This document shows, piece by piece, positions 41,927-50,359 of a stretch of 59,696 nucleotides of DNA. The stretch spans positions 1-59,696 of the forward strand of contig JAFZPH010000008.1 of assembly GCA_017550405.1 (NCBI GenBank), in the 5' to 3' direction. The notes beneath the pieces were generated by a model. It searched no databases. It saw only the letters and a program-made list of their open reading frames with translations, and had not been told where the DNA came from. Positions within the stretch are counted from its first letter, which is position 1. Every line of letters starts with the position of its first letter. The stretch comes from Bacteroidales bacterium. GTDB lineage: Bacteria > Bacteroidota > Bacteroidia > Bacteroidales > P3. The translations under genes and the position numbers were made by a program.

Positions 41927-42054
41927 GAATGCGTTAATTCGTAAATGTGTTATTTCGTAAATTGTTGATAAGTTTATGCGTTGATATTTTGAATGCGTTA
42001 TTTCGTAAACGTGTTATTTCGTAAATTGTTGATAAGTTTATACGTTGATATTTT
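41927..42054. repeat. 64-bp tandem repeat, two copies
   Basis: Units 41927-41990 and 41991-42054 are each 64 bp and nearly identical, starting gaatgcgtta and ending ttgatatttt. A partial third start (gaatgagttaattcg) follows at 42055. They contain the GTTAATTCG and GTTGATAAG units seen elsewhere in the window. Confidence 0.85.
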
Positions 42055-42124
42055 GAATGAGTTAATTCGTAATTGAGTTAATTCGTAAATCGACTAACAC
42101 ATTAACACGTTAACACCTTAACAC
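42055..42124. repeat. TTAAC/GTTAA degenerate repeat after the 64-bp tandem
   Basis: gttaattcgtaa units on the left face ttaacac units (cattaacacgttaacac) on the right, forming loose inverted arms upstream of the acyltransferase promoter. Confidence 0.6.
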
Positions 42125-42155
42125 AATATTCTTATTCTTTCTCAATTTTTTTTTG

Positions 42156-42163
42156 TACCTTTG
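42156..42163 (+). promoter_or_regulatory. -7 box for the acyltransferase gene
   Basis: TACCTTTG followed by CA lies 8 nt before the ATG at 42172, implying a very short leader. Confidence 0.55.
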
Positions 42164-42171
42164 CATAAAAT

Positions 42172-43248
42172 ATGGAATCGATAGAAGAAAGTTATATTTG
42201 TCAGGGTCAGGAGTTTGCAGAGATAATGGACACCCTTGCAGGGCATCCGTTGGCCGCAAAACTCTTCCCTGGGTTGTCGGAGGAAGCGCTGCATCGGCAC
42301 TTCCGGGAATACCGTAGTGTCGATTCTTTTCAGGCCGACGCCATGTACCGAGCCTGCCAATACCTCATCCAAAATACCGTCAGCTCCTTCACCTGCTCTG
42401 GGCAGGAATACCTCGACGGCACCCCCAGCCTCTTCATCTCCAACCACCGCGACATCGTCGTCGACAGCCTCCTCCTCCAATACCAACTCGTCACCCTCGG
42501 GCAACCCACCACCCATATCGTCATCGGGGCCAACCTCTTCGAGATGCCCCTCATGGCCCAGCTGGCCAAAGTCAACAAGATGATAGCCATCCCCCGTGGC
42601 GGTGGTCTCAAAGCCTACTACAGCAACCTCATGCAGCTCTCCACACTCCTCCATCGGCTCGTCGTCGGACAGCGGCAGAGCGTATGGATTGCCCAGCGCA
42701 ATGGGCGCACCAAAGACGGCCTGGACCGCACCGACCCCGCACTCCTCAAGATGGTAAGCTCCGCAGGCACCGACCCTGTGCAGACTCTCGCCACCATGCA
42801 CATCGTCCCCCTCAGCATCTCCTACCAGTGGGAGCCCTGCGCCCCTCTCAAAGCCCGCGAGCTCTGCCTCCGTCAGCAAGGCCCCTACACCAAAGCCCCT
42901 GGCGAAGACACACAGAGCATCCTTAGCGGCATCACCCAGCACAAAGGCCACGTCCACCTTGCCGTCTGCCCGCCGCTCACCCTCGCCGAGCTGCAGGCCA
43001 CCCAAGGCAACCCCCACAGCGTCGCCGACCTCATCGACAGCCGCATCAACCAAGCCTACTGCATCCACGACACCAACCAGGCCGCAGCCCTCATGCTCAA
43101 AGGCCAAAGCATCCAGCACCTCCCCGTGGCCGAGCAGTTCACCGACTACATCGACCAGGCCTGCCTCCTCTACCCCCTTGGCCCGCAATACCGCCACACA
43201 CTCCTCTCCATCTACGCAAACCCATGCTCGAATCGATTGAATGTGTGA
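42172..43248 (+). CDS. Acyltransferase (PlsC/GPAT-like)
   Basis: This 358-aa protein has the glycerolipid acyltransferase motifs. Motif I is LFISNHRDIVVDS near residue 85, with H and D separated by five residues rather than the usual four. A substrate motif VNKMIAIPRGGG and a WIAQRNGRTKDG motif follow, with VPLSISYQW later. It probably transfers an acyl chain in phospholipid or aminolipid synthesis at the inner membrane face. No transmembrane helix is obvious. The last codons (LNV and TGA) fall in an intergenic-type repeat that fills the gap to prfA. Confidence 0.82.
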   Translation: MESIEESYICQGQEFAEIMDTLAGHPLAAKLFPGLSEEALHRHFREYRSVDSFQADAMYRACQYLIQNTVSSFTCSGQEYLDGTPSLFISNHRDIVVDSLLLQYQLVTLGQPTTHIVIGANLFEMPLMAQLAKVNKMIAIPRGGGLKAYYSNLMQLSTLLHRLVVGQRQSVWIAQRNGRTKDGLDRTDPALLKMVSSAGTDPVQTLATMHIVPLSISYQWEPCAPLKARELCLRQQGPYTKAPGEDTQSILSGITQHKGHVHLAVCPPLTLAELQATQGNPHSVADLIDSRINQAYCIHDTNQAAALMLKGQSIQHLPVAEQFTDYIDQACLLYPLGPQYRHTLLSIYANPCSNRLNV

Positions 43249-43344
43249 ACGTGTTAATGTGTGAACGTGTTAGTCGATTTACGAAATAACGAATTAACAC
43301 ATTAACGAATTAGAACATTAACGAATTAACGAAATAACGAATTC
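43239..43344. repeat. TTAAC/GTTAA repeat between acyltransferase and prfA
   Basis: gtgtgaacgtgttaat units followed by gaattaacacattaacg units form inverted arms around tagtcgattta. The left end supplies the final codons of the acyltransferase gene. Confidence 0.7.
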
Positions 43345-43350
43345 AAACCC

Positions 43351-44421
43351 ATGTTAGACAAACTCGAAGCCATCCACGCCCGATACCAGGAGATTGAACA
43401 GCAAATGAACGACCCGCAGGTCACATCCGACATGAAACGCTACGTCAAACTCAGCAAAGACTACAAAGACCTCCAGCCTGTAGTCAAAGCCTACCACGAC
43501 TATAAAGACCTCCTCGATACCATTGCCGAGTGCCGCGAACTCCTCGCCACCGAGAAAGACGAGGAACTGCGCGAAATGGCCAAAGCCGAACTCGCCGAAT
43601 GCACCGAACGCCGCGAAAAGATGGAAGACGAAATCCGCATACTCCTCATCCCCGAAGACCCCACCGACAGCAAAAACGCCGTCGTCGAAATCCGTGGTGG
43701 TACCGGCGGCGACGAAGCCTGCATCTTTGCCGGCGACCTCTTCCGCATGTACACCCGCTACTGCGAGAAAAAACACTGGAAAATTGAGGTGGTCAGCTTC
43801 AACGAAGGCACCGCAGGCGGCTACAAGGACATCACCTTCAACGTCACCGGCGAGAAAGTCTACGGCATGCTCAAATACGAAAGCGGCGTCCACCGCGTCC
43901 AGCGTGTCCCCGCCACCGAGACCCAGGGACGTGTCCACACCTCCGCTGCCGGCGTCGTCGTCCTCCCCGAAGCCGAAGAGTTCGACGTCGAACTCAACAT
44001 GTCCGACGTCAAGAAAGAGACCTTCTGCGCCTCCGGCCCCGGCGGTCAGTGCGTCAACACCACCTACTCCGCTGTCCGACTCACCCACATCCCCACCGGC
44101 ATCGTCGTCTCAATGCAGGATCAGAAATCTCAAATCAAAAACCTCGAGAAAGCCATCTCCATCCTCCGTACACGCCTCTACGAGCGCGAATACAACAAGT
44201 ACATGGAGGAACTCTCCACCAAACGCAAAACCATGGTCGCCACCGGCGACCGCAGCGAGAAAGTCCGCACCTACAACTACCCCCAAAGCCGCGTCACCGA
44301 CCACCGCATCGGCTACACTATGTACAACCTCCCCGCCTTCATGGACGGCGACATCCAGGACCTCATCGACGCCCTCCAGCTCGCCGAAAACGCTGAAAAA
44401 CTAAAGGAAAGCGTCGGCTGA
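43351..44421 (+). CDS. prfA: Peptide chain release factor 1
   Basis: This 356-aa class I release factor ends translation at UAA and UAG. Domain 1 is the helical start (MLDKLEAIHARYQEIEQQM). The stop-codon recognition region carries RVPATETQGRVHTSAA, the PxT-type motif expected of RF1 rather than RF2. The catalytic GGQ is in SGPGGQCVNTTYSAVRLTH. VTDHRIGYTMYNL near the end is also family-typical. Length is standard. It is followed by a strong terminator. Confidence 0.97.
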   Translation: MLDKLEAIHARYQEIEQQMNDPQVTSDMKRYVKLSKDYKDLQPVVKAYHDYKDLLDTIAECRELLATEKDEELREMAKAELAECTERREKMEDEIRILLIPEDPTDSKNAVVEIRGGTGGDEACIFAGDLFRMYTRYCEKKHWKIEVVSFNEGTAGGYKDITFNVTGEKVYGMLKYESGVHRVQRVPATETQGRVHTSAAGVVVLPEAEEFDVELNMSDVKKETFCASGPGGQCVNTTYSAVRLTHIPTGIVVSMQDQKSQIKNLEKAISILRTRLYEREYNKYMEELSTKRKTMVATGDRSEKVRTYNYPQSRVTDHRIGYTMYNLPAFMDGDIQDLIDALQLAENAEKLKESVG

Positions 44422-44483
44422 CCCTCCCCAGCTTACAAAAAACAAAGGGGTGAGCAACGCCCACCCCAAATACTGAAAAAGAA

Positions 44484-44523
44484 GGAAGGTGCCCCAAAAT
44501 CTAGGACACCTTCTTTCTTTTTT
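44484..44523. terminator. Terminator shared by prfA and the convergent FISUMP gene
   Basis: A stem of at least 7 bp (GAAGGTG with CACCTTC, extended by the AGAAG-type flanks) is followed by a T-rich run on the plus strand. Its A-rich left flank could also serve the convergent gene ending at 44540. Confidence 0.7.
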
Positions 44524-44539
44524 GGATTATAAGCGTTGC

Positions 44540-46162
44540 TTAGTTGGCATTCTGAACCAAGCGTACACAGAGGCCGGCGGGTTTGTTGGAAGCAGCTGTA
44601 CCCTCACGTGAAACTCTGGGGCGTCCGACGCTAGGAGTGCCAGTGGTTTCGAAACGCATGAAGTAAGCATAGTAATCGCCCCACTCCTCGGAGTCAGTAA
44701 TAGTCCAATAGCCATTCCAGTCGCTGGAGTAGCCCCACGAGCGAGTGATACCTTCACCGTAGTGTCTGTAGCCGGATCCGGGCAGGAATACCACACCTCT
44801 CTTTTCGAGGTTAGTCCAAGCGGAACCGGAGTAGGAAGTCTGGAGGGAGCCGGTGTAATCATCGGGAGCGAGGATAAGACCGGCCGTGCCGTTAACGGTG
44901 GCTAATTTCCATTTGTTGCTGCGGGCAATCAAGTACGCCCATTCAGTTCTGCTCAGGGTGTACCAAGAACCCTCGGTGTGCCAGGTGCGCCAGTTCTCGT
45001 TGGTCTTGGCATTAATCAGGGGGCTGGTGGTGGTATTGCCCCAGTCGGCAAAGTCGTGAGCCGCACCACTTCCACTATAGGCCAAGCTGGTGGTTCTGGA
45101 ACGACCGGGATTCTGGCCGGTAGCCCAGCCGAAGAGGTCAATCCAAGCGCCGTTGCCTCTTACGTCATGATATGTTATAAGGAGCGGTCTGGATTCTACA
45201 ATATTGTTGCTGGTGATGTTGTTGTCCCACTGGTGCTGGGCAAAACGAAGGCGCGAGTCGGCACCGATGCCGTCGCCGTCCCATCTTGCATTATTGTCTA
45301 AGTCTACAGAATAGGTGCTGGTATTGTAATATTGAAGGTTGCCGGGTGAGATGTAAACTTTCTTGGAACCCGAAACGGAGAAGGCATGGGCGCACTTGAT
45401 GGGGTAGAAGACACCTTTCTGCATGTCAACGGCATGGGTCATGGCCTTGTAGAAAGGAGCGGCCACAGTGGAACCGCTGACGTTGCACGTACCCTCGATG
45501 GTAAGTTTGTGAGAACCGGCGGGCAGGGGCACATACATGACAGATTCCCAGTTGGGGTTGGAGATGGTGAGGGTCTTGTTGGTGTTGTCAGCGGCAGGAG
45601 CCGTGAGAGTCCATTCGCCGTCGACATAGGTAGCGGTGAACTCGCCGGTGAGGGCAGTGCTCTCGGAGGTGATGGTCACCTCGCTGGGGATAACCACAAA
45701 GTCCAGACGCAGGAGGGTGAAGATATTGGAGTAGACAATGATGTGGACATGCTCACCATCGATATACTCGCACTGACCCACCATGGGAGCCTGCAGCTGG
45801 TTGGCGCTGTAGGAGAAAGAAGTGGGCATAGTGAAGGAGTAGCCGTTCTCGCCATTGAAGCTGGGGCTGGTGGCACGACCGGCGTAAAGGGAATAGTACA
45901 TGTTGTTGACGGGGGAGACGGGGTCGATGTCGACAACTGCAGTGCCGGACTGATTGCGTACGGTGCCGCTGATGGCATTGATTAATACGCCGTCGCCGGC
46001 AGTCCACTGGGTGGTGTTGCCAGTGCCGAAGGTGGTCTTGTCGCCGCCAGTGTATTGGGGTATTTCAAGTTTGAAAGTTTGACCAGCCTCATTTTTGCAG
46101 CCTACCATGAGGAGGGCAGCGGCAAAAAGAACAATCGTTGTTTTGCTAATTAAATTTCTCAT
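44540..46162 (-). CDS. Fimbrillin-like lipoprotein with C-terminal FISUMP-type domain (copy 2)
   Basis: This is a 540-aa paralogue of the protein at 2434. The lipobox is LLMVGC with C22. The N-terminal half holds a W-x-x-GDGV-like element (TTQWTAGDGVLINA) matching the WIAGDQIVVYG of copy 1. The C-terminal half has VYISPGNLQYY, IDLFGWATG, RTEWAYLIAR, VVFLPGSGYR and a final CVRLVQNAN. It is thus the same surface lipoprotein type, with most difference in the middle. It follows its short peptide partner (46227) by 64 nt. The -7 box for the pair is at 46516-46523. Confidence 0.8.
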   Translation of the reverse strand: MRNLISKTTIVLFAAALLMVGCKNEAGQTFKLEIPQYTGGDKTTFGTGNTTQWTAGDGVLINAISGTVRNQSGTAVVDIDPVSPVNNMYYSLYAGRATSPSFNGENGYSFTMPTSFSYSANQLQAPMVGQCEYIDGEHVHIIVYSNIFTLLRLDFVVIPSEVTITSESTALTGEFTATYVDGEWTLTAPAADNTNKTLTISNPNWESVMYVPLPAGSHKLTIEGTCNVSGSTVAAPFYKAMTHAVDMQKGVFYPIKCAHAFSVSGSKKVYISPGNLQYYNTSTYSVDLDNNARWDGDGIGADSRLRFAQHQWDNNITSNNIVESRPLLITYHDVRGNGAWIDLFGWATGQNPGRSRTTSLAYSGSGAAHDFADWGNTTTSPLINAKTNENWRTWHTEGSWYTLSRTEWAYLIARSNKWKLATVNGTAGLILAPDDYTGSLQTSYSGSAWTNLEKRGVVFLPGSGYRHYGEGITRSWGYSSDWNGYWTITDSEEWGDYYAYFMRFETTGTPSVGRPRVSREGTAASNKPAGLCVRLVQNAN

Positions 46163-46226
46163 TCTAATGCATTGATTAATTTTGACTTTCTAAAATACTT
46201 TGTTTTGTTGAAAAGGTGCCAAGAAA

Positions 46227-46406
46227 TCATGAGAACCATTCGTTGGTGTTGCCGCCGTCGGTCCAACCAGTGTAGCCACCAGCATTGAACTGATCGCTGG
46301 GATCGGGTTCTGGAGTGGGGGTGTCTGACCCTTCGAAACCTTTTTCAACTCTTGCATTTAGCACCTCCATAATGGGGGTGCAATAATTTTTTTTGTTTTC
46401 TTTCAT
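46227..46406 (-). CDS. Short peptide paired with a FISUMP lipoprotein (copy 2)
   Basis: This 59-aa peptide begins MKENKKNYCTPIMEVLNAR and continues VEKGFEGS, then a tail rich in Pro, Gly, Asn and Trp that ends NTNEWFS. The front matches the 51-aa peptide at 2235 closely; the tails are unrelated. There is no signal peptide. I start at Met 46406 because it aligns with the paralogue; the frame is open to 46454. The repeat of the same two-gene order with the same conserved front argues that the peptide is real and works with the lipoprotein. Confidence 0.7.
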   Translation of the reverse strand: MKENKKNYCTPIMEVLNARVEKGFEGSDTPTPEPDPSDQFNAGGYTGWTDGGNTNEWFS

Positions 46407-46804
46407 TTTTTTGACTTTGATGTTTATTTGATGGATTAATAATAGGCTTCGCATTCACAGGAAGGGGAAGTTGACAGGGGAAGTAATGGGGGGTATTACG
46501 TGCAGCTTTTCGGTGCAAAATTACACAGTTTTTAAGAATTGTGACATGTCCAATTTGGACATGTGTTGATTATGTAAATAGCTGGTAAATGGATGTATTG
46601 TGTGAGGGAATGGGCGAAAAAAGGTTGTATCGGTGCAGGCATAGTTGTACAAGGGGGTTGTGGCAGGGAGATGATCTCTTTCCGTATGGCATTAAAAAGA
46701 TAACGTAGAGAAGCAGTAGGAAGGGTGCCGGGAGTAGAAAAAAGCTTGATGGAGAGCTGTTTTTTGTCCGTTTTTGGAGGGCCTTCGACATTATTTTGAA
46801 GCTG
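46407..46804. other. Intergenic region with the FISUMP cassette promoter
   Basis: This 398-bp gap contains a minus-strand TAATTTTG box at 46516-46523, about 110 nt before the short peptide start. A palindromic gtccaatttggac (46549-46561) lies just upstream of it and may be an operator. Open frames on either strand here lack family features. Confidence 0.45.
46516..46523 (-). promoter_or_regulatory. -7 box for the second peptide/FISUMP cassette
   Basis: TAATTTTG on the minus strand matches TAnnTTTG and is followed by CA. A 13-bp palindrome lies about 26 bp upstream. Confidence 0.5.
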
Positions 46805-47017
46805 TTAAGGCTGTGCAAGACCGTCGGAGTAAAGGCGGAAGAGGTTGGCATCGAGGGCATGACAGATGGCGGCGAGCTGTTCAGTGTCGATGGAGGCTTT
46901 GTTGAATATTTTCTGCAACGCGCGGGGGGTGATGCCAATCTGCTCGGCAAGCCAGGCGTTGGTTTGGCCTTGGCGGCGAAGTTCATCGCGGATGGCGGTT
47001 CCGATATGTATCTGCAT
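46805..47017 (-). CDS. XRE-family helix-turn-helix protein
   Basis: This 70-aa protein is little more than one Cro/C1-type DNA-binding domain: IGTAIRDELRRQGQTNAWLAEQIGIT with the recognition helix PRALQKIFNKASID. A short tail (FRLYSDGLAQP) follows. Its target may be its own promoter or the neighbouring FISUMP cassette. A -7 box lies at 47047-47054, 29 nt upstream. Confidence 0.85.
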   Translation of the reverse strand: MQIHIGTAIRDELRRQGQTNAWLAEQIGITPRALQKIFNKASIDTEQLAAICHALDANLFRLYSDGLAQP

Positions 47018-47478
47018 GGCAGGCGTGTTTTTAGGGGTTGCGGATGCAAAGATACAAATCTTTTTTTATCGGGAAAGGCCTTGTTTCAAAGTGAAATGTA
47101 AAAGGTAATTGGAAAGAGTAATGGCGGATAGATATAAACGTAATGCCATATAATAAAAACAGAAAGTGACTTAATCCGGACCATTGCGGGTAATTGAGGA
47201 AATGAGAATCGAGTATTGGACGGAAAAGAGAGAATAAAAGTGTTGCTATGAGAAAAACAGGGCGTGGCAACGTCGCCGCCGCCCTTCGGTTATCCATAAT
47301 AAAAATGGTGTAGTGTCGCCTTTCTTCTGCACGCAGTAGGTTCGTTCAATACAGCATTCGTTCAGCTACGTTACTGGTTTGTTCTTGATGCTATGACGGA
47401 TAACGATCCGATAACGATGCTGGAAGGATCCTGTATTGAAGGGCGTTACTCTGTTGATGAGGTTGTCAGTCTATACCG
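47018..47478. other. Intergenic region before the M48 protease 3' end
   Basis: This 461-bp gap holds the XRE promoter (TATCTTTG on the minus strand at 47047-47054). A stretch at 47400-47446 has loose similarity to 4389-4445. The open frame at 47031-47297 encodes a hydrophobic, His- and Phe-rich string with no family match, and I do not call it. No terminator was found. Confidence 0.35.
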
Positions 47479-50352
47479 TTAGAAGGGGATGAATCCGATG
47501 CCGAGTTTGATGGTCAGGATGTTTGACAGGACGGCGTCGGCAAAGTGCTGGTAGGGCAAGGTGTCATCGATAAATCCAAACACCTTGTGTATGCCGTAAG
47601 TGTAGGCATAGTCTATTTGGTAGTTGAGCATCAACCGGCCCGCAAAGATATAGTTTCGGCCCAAGCCGAAATGGATGCCGAAGGTGTTGCCGTCGTTTTG
47701 GGAGGTGAGCGTAGTGAAGTGGACCATGTGCGCTCCGAAGTCGAAGTAGTAGCCCAGCGGGGCGAAGTCGGTATTTTTGTATCTCCGCACTTCGATACCC
47801 AGGGTCAGCATGTTGCGCGAGCCGGGGGCGATGGAGTCAATCAGGGTATAGCCGTAAGGAGTATTGCGCGAGACGCGGTGGGTATGGGTGATGTCGCTGT
47901 ATGCGCTGTGGTAGCGGGCATTGAGGGCAATGGTGGTGCGCCGTCCCACGGCCAGTTCGACCGATGCCCAGGGTGTGAGGGCAAGGATGTGCGGACGGCT
48001 GCGGTTGATCAGCTTCGAATATTCAGGGGTGTGGAATGTCTGCAATCCGCTCATCCCGAGGTTGGCACCGGCCATCAGTCCGACTCTCCGCCCCATGAAT
48101 CCGATGGGAGAGGAGCCATCGCCGTTTTTTGCCCCGCCTCGTATACCGGATTGTATGTAGGTGTCGTAGAGCATGGCATCGGTCAGGGCGCTGTGGTCGG
48201 CCACTTTGAATTTGTGGGCTTGGCGGGTGAGTATCCTGCCTCTGTGGGCATCCACCACGAGTGCTACCATGGTGGTGTGCTCCAGGCCGGTGAGGGCGGC
48301 TGATACCACTACCGGGATGAAGGGAATCATGATGGCATAGGCCGGGTGGACACTTCCTTTCATGCCCTCGTGGTTGAGGATGACAGCGGTGGTCAGCTTG
48401 TTCGACCCGAGACGGGTGAGCAGGCTGTCCATGGCGGGTTGCATGATGCGGTGGTGCTTGAAACTGCCTTTGGTCAGCCAGAACTCGTTCATCCATTCAC
48501 ATACTGTGAGGAAGTCGTTGTACTGCCCGGCTGTGGTCATGCCGTGCATTCCTTGGTCGGAGAAGTCGAAGGTGGAGCCTCCCAGGTGTTGGATGGTTTG
48601 TTCGATGCGCCGGGTGAGCCATTCCTCGTGCTTGCAGCTGCGGTCGGCAATGAGATGGTTGTCTTTGTCCATTATCCAGTAGGAGGGGTTGTAGAGAATC
48701 ATGGCATTGGTGTCGGCGGTGTTGGCTGGAAGAGGGGAGGAGGTGTTCTCTTCTTGTCGGTCGTGGCTTGTTGCAGAGAGATGGCTGTAGAGTGTGGGGA
48801 AGAGTGTGCTGTCGGCCATGGCCAGGTCGGCGAGGATATGGGCGGAGGTGTTGCGGAGGGCTTGTTGTTGCCGCTTTTGTTTGATGCGTTCGTACTTGGT
48901 CAGTTTGGTAGTGGAGGTTTTTGGCTGACTGGATGCGGTGGTGTCGTTTTTCGTGGTGTCGGGTGGGGTGGCGATGAAGTCGGAGGAGGATTTGCCGATG
49001 GGGTGTCGCAGGAGGTCCATGAGGTGGAATGCCATGGCGGTGAGGTGGCTGTCGGTTGGGTGCTGCATGTGGAATTCCCACACTTTGTGCAGCGCGGCAA
49101 GGGTGGCCTGTTCGGCGTTCATTGTGTGGAATGCGTAGTATACTTGCTGGCTTTCGCCTTGGATGCGGTGGTAATCGTCGAATTCGTTATACTCGTGTTC
49201 GTTGCATTTGGCCACGGCGATACTGTAGAGTGCCTGAGCAAGGTAGCGTTGGGTGGTGCCGTCGGCGGTTGTCGCTTGCCCGGACACTGGCGTGTTGCCT
49301 GTCGTCGAGGGAGCCTGTTCGGTGAGGAGAATCCAGCTGTTGTAGAATGCCCGGGGGTAACGGCCGTGGAGCAGGTCCTGCCGGATGCACTCCATGCGGG
49401 CGGTATGGCGCAGGGTGGCAAATTCGTCGGGCGTGGAGATGAGATATTTGACACCTTGGGCAAGGAGCGGTGAACCGTTATTGGCCATCATGATGCGCTC
49501 GGCACGTTGGCGCCGCGATATGATGTTAGGGTGGGTCAGTTCCGAGTCGTCGTAGTTGTCGGTTGCGGTGATGGGGGCGGTGTGGTCGAGCCAGCAGCCG
49601 TTGAGCTGGTAGTAGGGGGTGTTGAAGAAGGTGGTGTCGAAGGTCAGATCGTCGAAGGGCAGGTCGCCGAATTGCAGGATGTCGAACACACTCTCGGTGA
49701 CCCCTTTCCAGTAGGGACTGGCAGCGTAGAAGAGGGTGATGCCGAGCGAGTCGGCCTCGAATTCCATCTCGCGGCTGCGGGCATGGTAGCGGAGCAGGGA
49801 GCCTGCACGGTCGGCTTCGACATCGAGTTCGTTGTCCCGGTTTTTCTTGTCTCTCTTATTGGAACCAACCAGTGTCTCCATGCCGTGAGCCCGGTAGTAG
49901 TGGATGATTTCGTGGGCGATGACGAATGCCAGCTGGGCTTCGTTGTCCAGCTGGGCGACGAGTCCGGTGTTGATGAATATCATGCCTTGGGGGGTGGTGA
50001 AGGCGTTGGCCTCGAGAGAGGTGACGGTATAGAAGCGGAGTTCGGAACGCAGCCCGGGGTAGTCGCGGAGCAGGGTGTCGGCTATGCGCGAGGCGAGGGT
50101 GCTGATGGGGTCGCCGTAGACGATGTGGCCACTGGCCAGCATGCGGTTGATGTGGTAGGAGGCCTCGAGGATTTGCTGCTTGTTGCGCACACGCTTGCCG
50201 GCGTATTGTTCGGCACGCTGGATGTCGCTGTCGTAGAGTTGCCACACGCTCATCTTCAGGTCGGCAGGCACGGCTCCCGAGCTGCGCAGTGTCTGGCCGT
50301 GGAGGGCGGCGGCGCATGTGAGGCAGATGAGTAGGGTGAGGAGGTGTTTCAT
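47479..50352 (-). CDS. M48-type metalloprotease fused to a barrel-like C-terminal region
   Basis: This 957-aa protein has a signal peptide (LLTLLICLTCAAALHGQ). The protease site is VIAHEIIHYYRAHG, with HEIIH at 147-151 and the third zinc ligand in MEFEADSLG near residue 199. GMIFINTGLVAQL before it is also typical of M48. The middle (about 330-560) is helical, with a charged KYERIKQKRQQQALR stretch. From about 750 the chain alternates in barrel fashion (VGLMAGANLGMSG, FGIHFGLGRNYIF, LMLNYQIDYAYTYG) and ends LGIGFIPF with a terminal Phe. This suggests an outer-membrane barrel carrying a periplasmic protease. It follows the gene at 50360 by 7 bp. Confidence 0.82.
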   Translation of the reverse strand: MKHLLTLLICLTCAAALHGQTLRSSGAVPADLKMSVWQLYDSDIQRAEQYAGKRVRNKQQILEASYHINRMLASGHIVYGDPISTLASRIADTLLRDYPGLRSELRFYTVTSLEANAFTTPQGMIFINTGLVAQLDNEAQLAFVIAHEIIHYYRAHGMETLVGSNKRDKKNRDNELDVEADRAGSLLRYHARSREMEFEADSLGITLFYAASPYWKGVTESVFDILQFGDLPFDDLTFDTTFFNTPYYQLNGCWLDHTAPITATDNYDDSELTHPNIISRRQRAERIMMANNGSPLLAQGVKYLISTPDEFATLRHTARMECIRQDLLHGRYPRAFYNSWILLTEQAPSTTGNTPVSGQATTADGTTQRYLAQALYSIAVAKCNEHEYNEFDDYHRIQGESQQVYYAFHTMNAEQATLAALHKVWEFHMQHPTDSHLTAMAFHLMDLLRHPIGKSSSDFIATPPDTTKNDTTASSQPKTSTTKLTKYERIKQKRQQQALRNTSAHILADLAMADSTLFPTLYSHLSATSHDRQEENTSSPLPANTADTNAMILYNPSYWIMDKDNHLIADRSCKHEEWLTRRIEQTIQHLGGSTFDFSDQGMHGMTTAGQYNDFLTVCEWMNEFWLTKGSFKHHRIMQPAMDSLLTRLGSNKLTTAVILNHEGMKGSVHPAYAIMIPFIPVVVSAALTGLEHTTMVALVVDAHRGRILTRQAHKFKVADHSALTDAMLYDTYIQSGIRGGAKNGDGSSPIGFMGRRVGLMAGANLGMSGLQTFHTPEYSKLINRSRPHILALTPWASVELAVGRRTTIALNARYHSAYSDITHTHRVSRNTPYGYTLIDSIAPGSRNMLTLGIEVRRYKNTDFAPLGYYFDFGAHMVHFTTLTSQNDGNTFGIHFGLGRNYIFAGRLMLNYQIDYAYTYGIHKVFGFIDDTLPYQHFADAVLSNILTIKLGIGFIPF

Positions 50353-50359
50353 GGGGGGG

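Noticed and set aside
46570..47049. 159-aa open frame on the minus strand
   Set aside because: It overlaps the XRE gene in another phase and is a Pro/Ser-rich, low-complexity reading.
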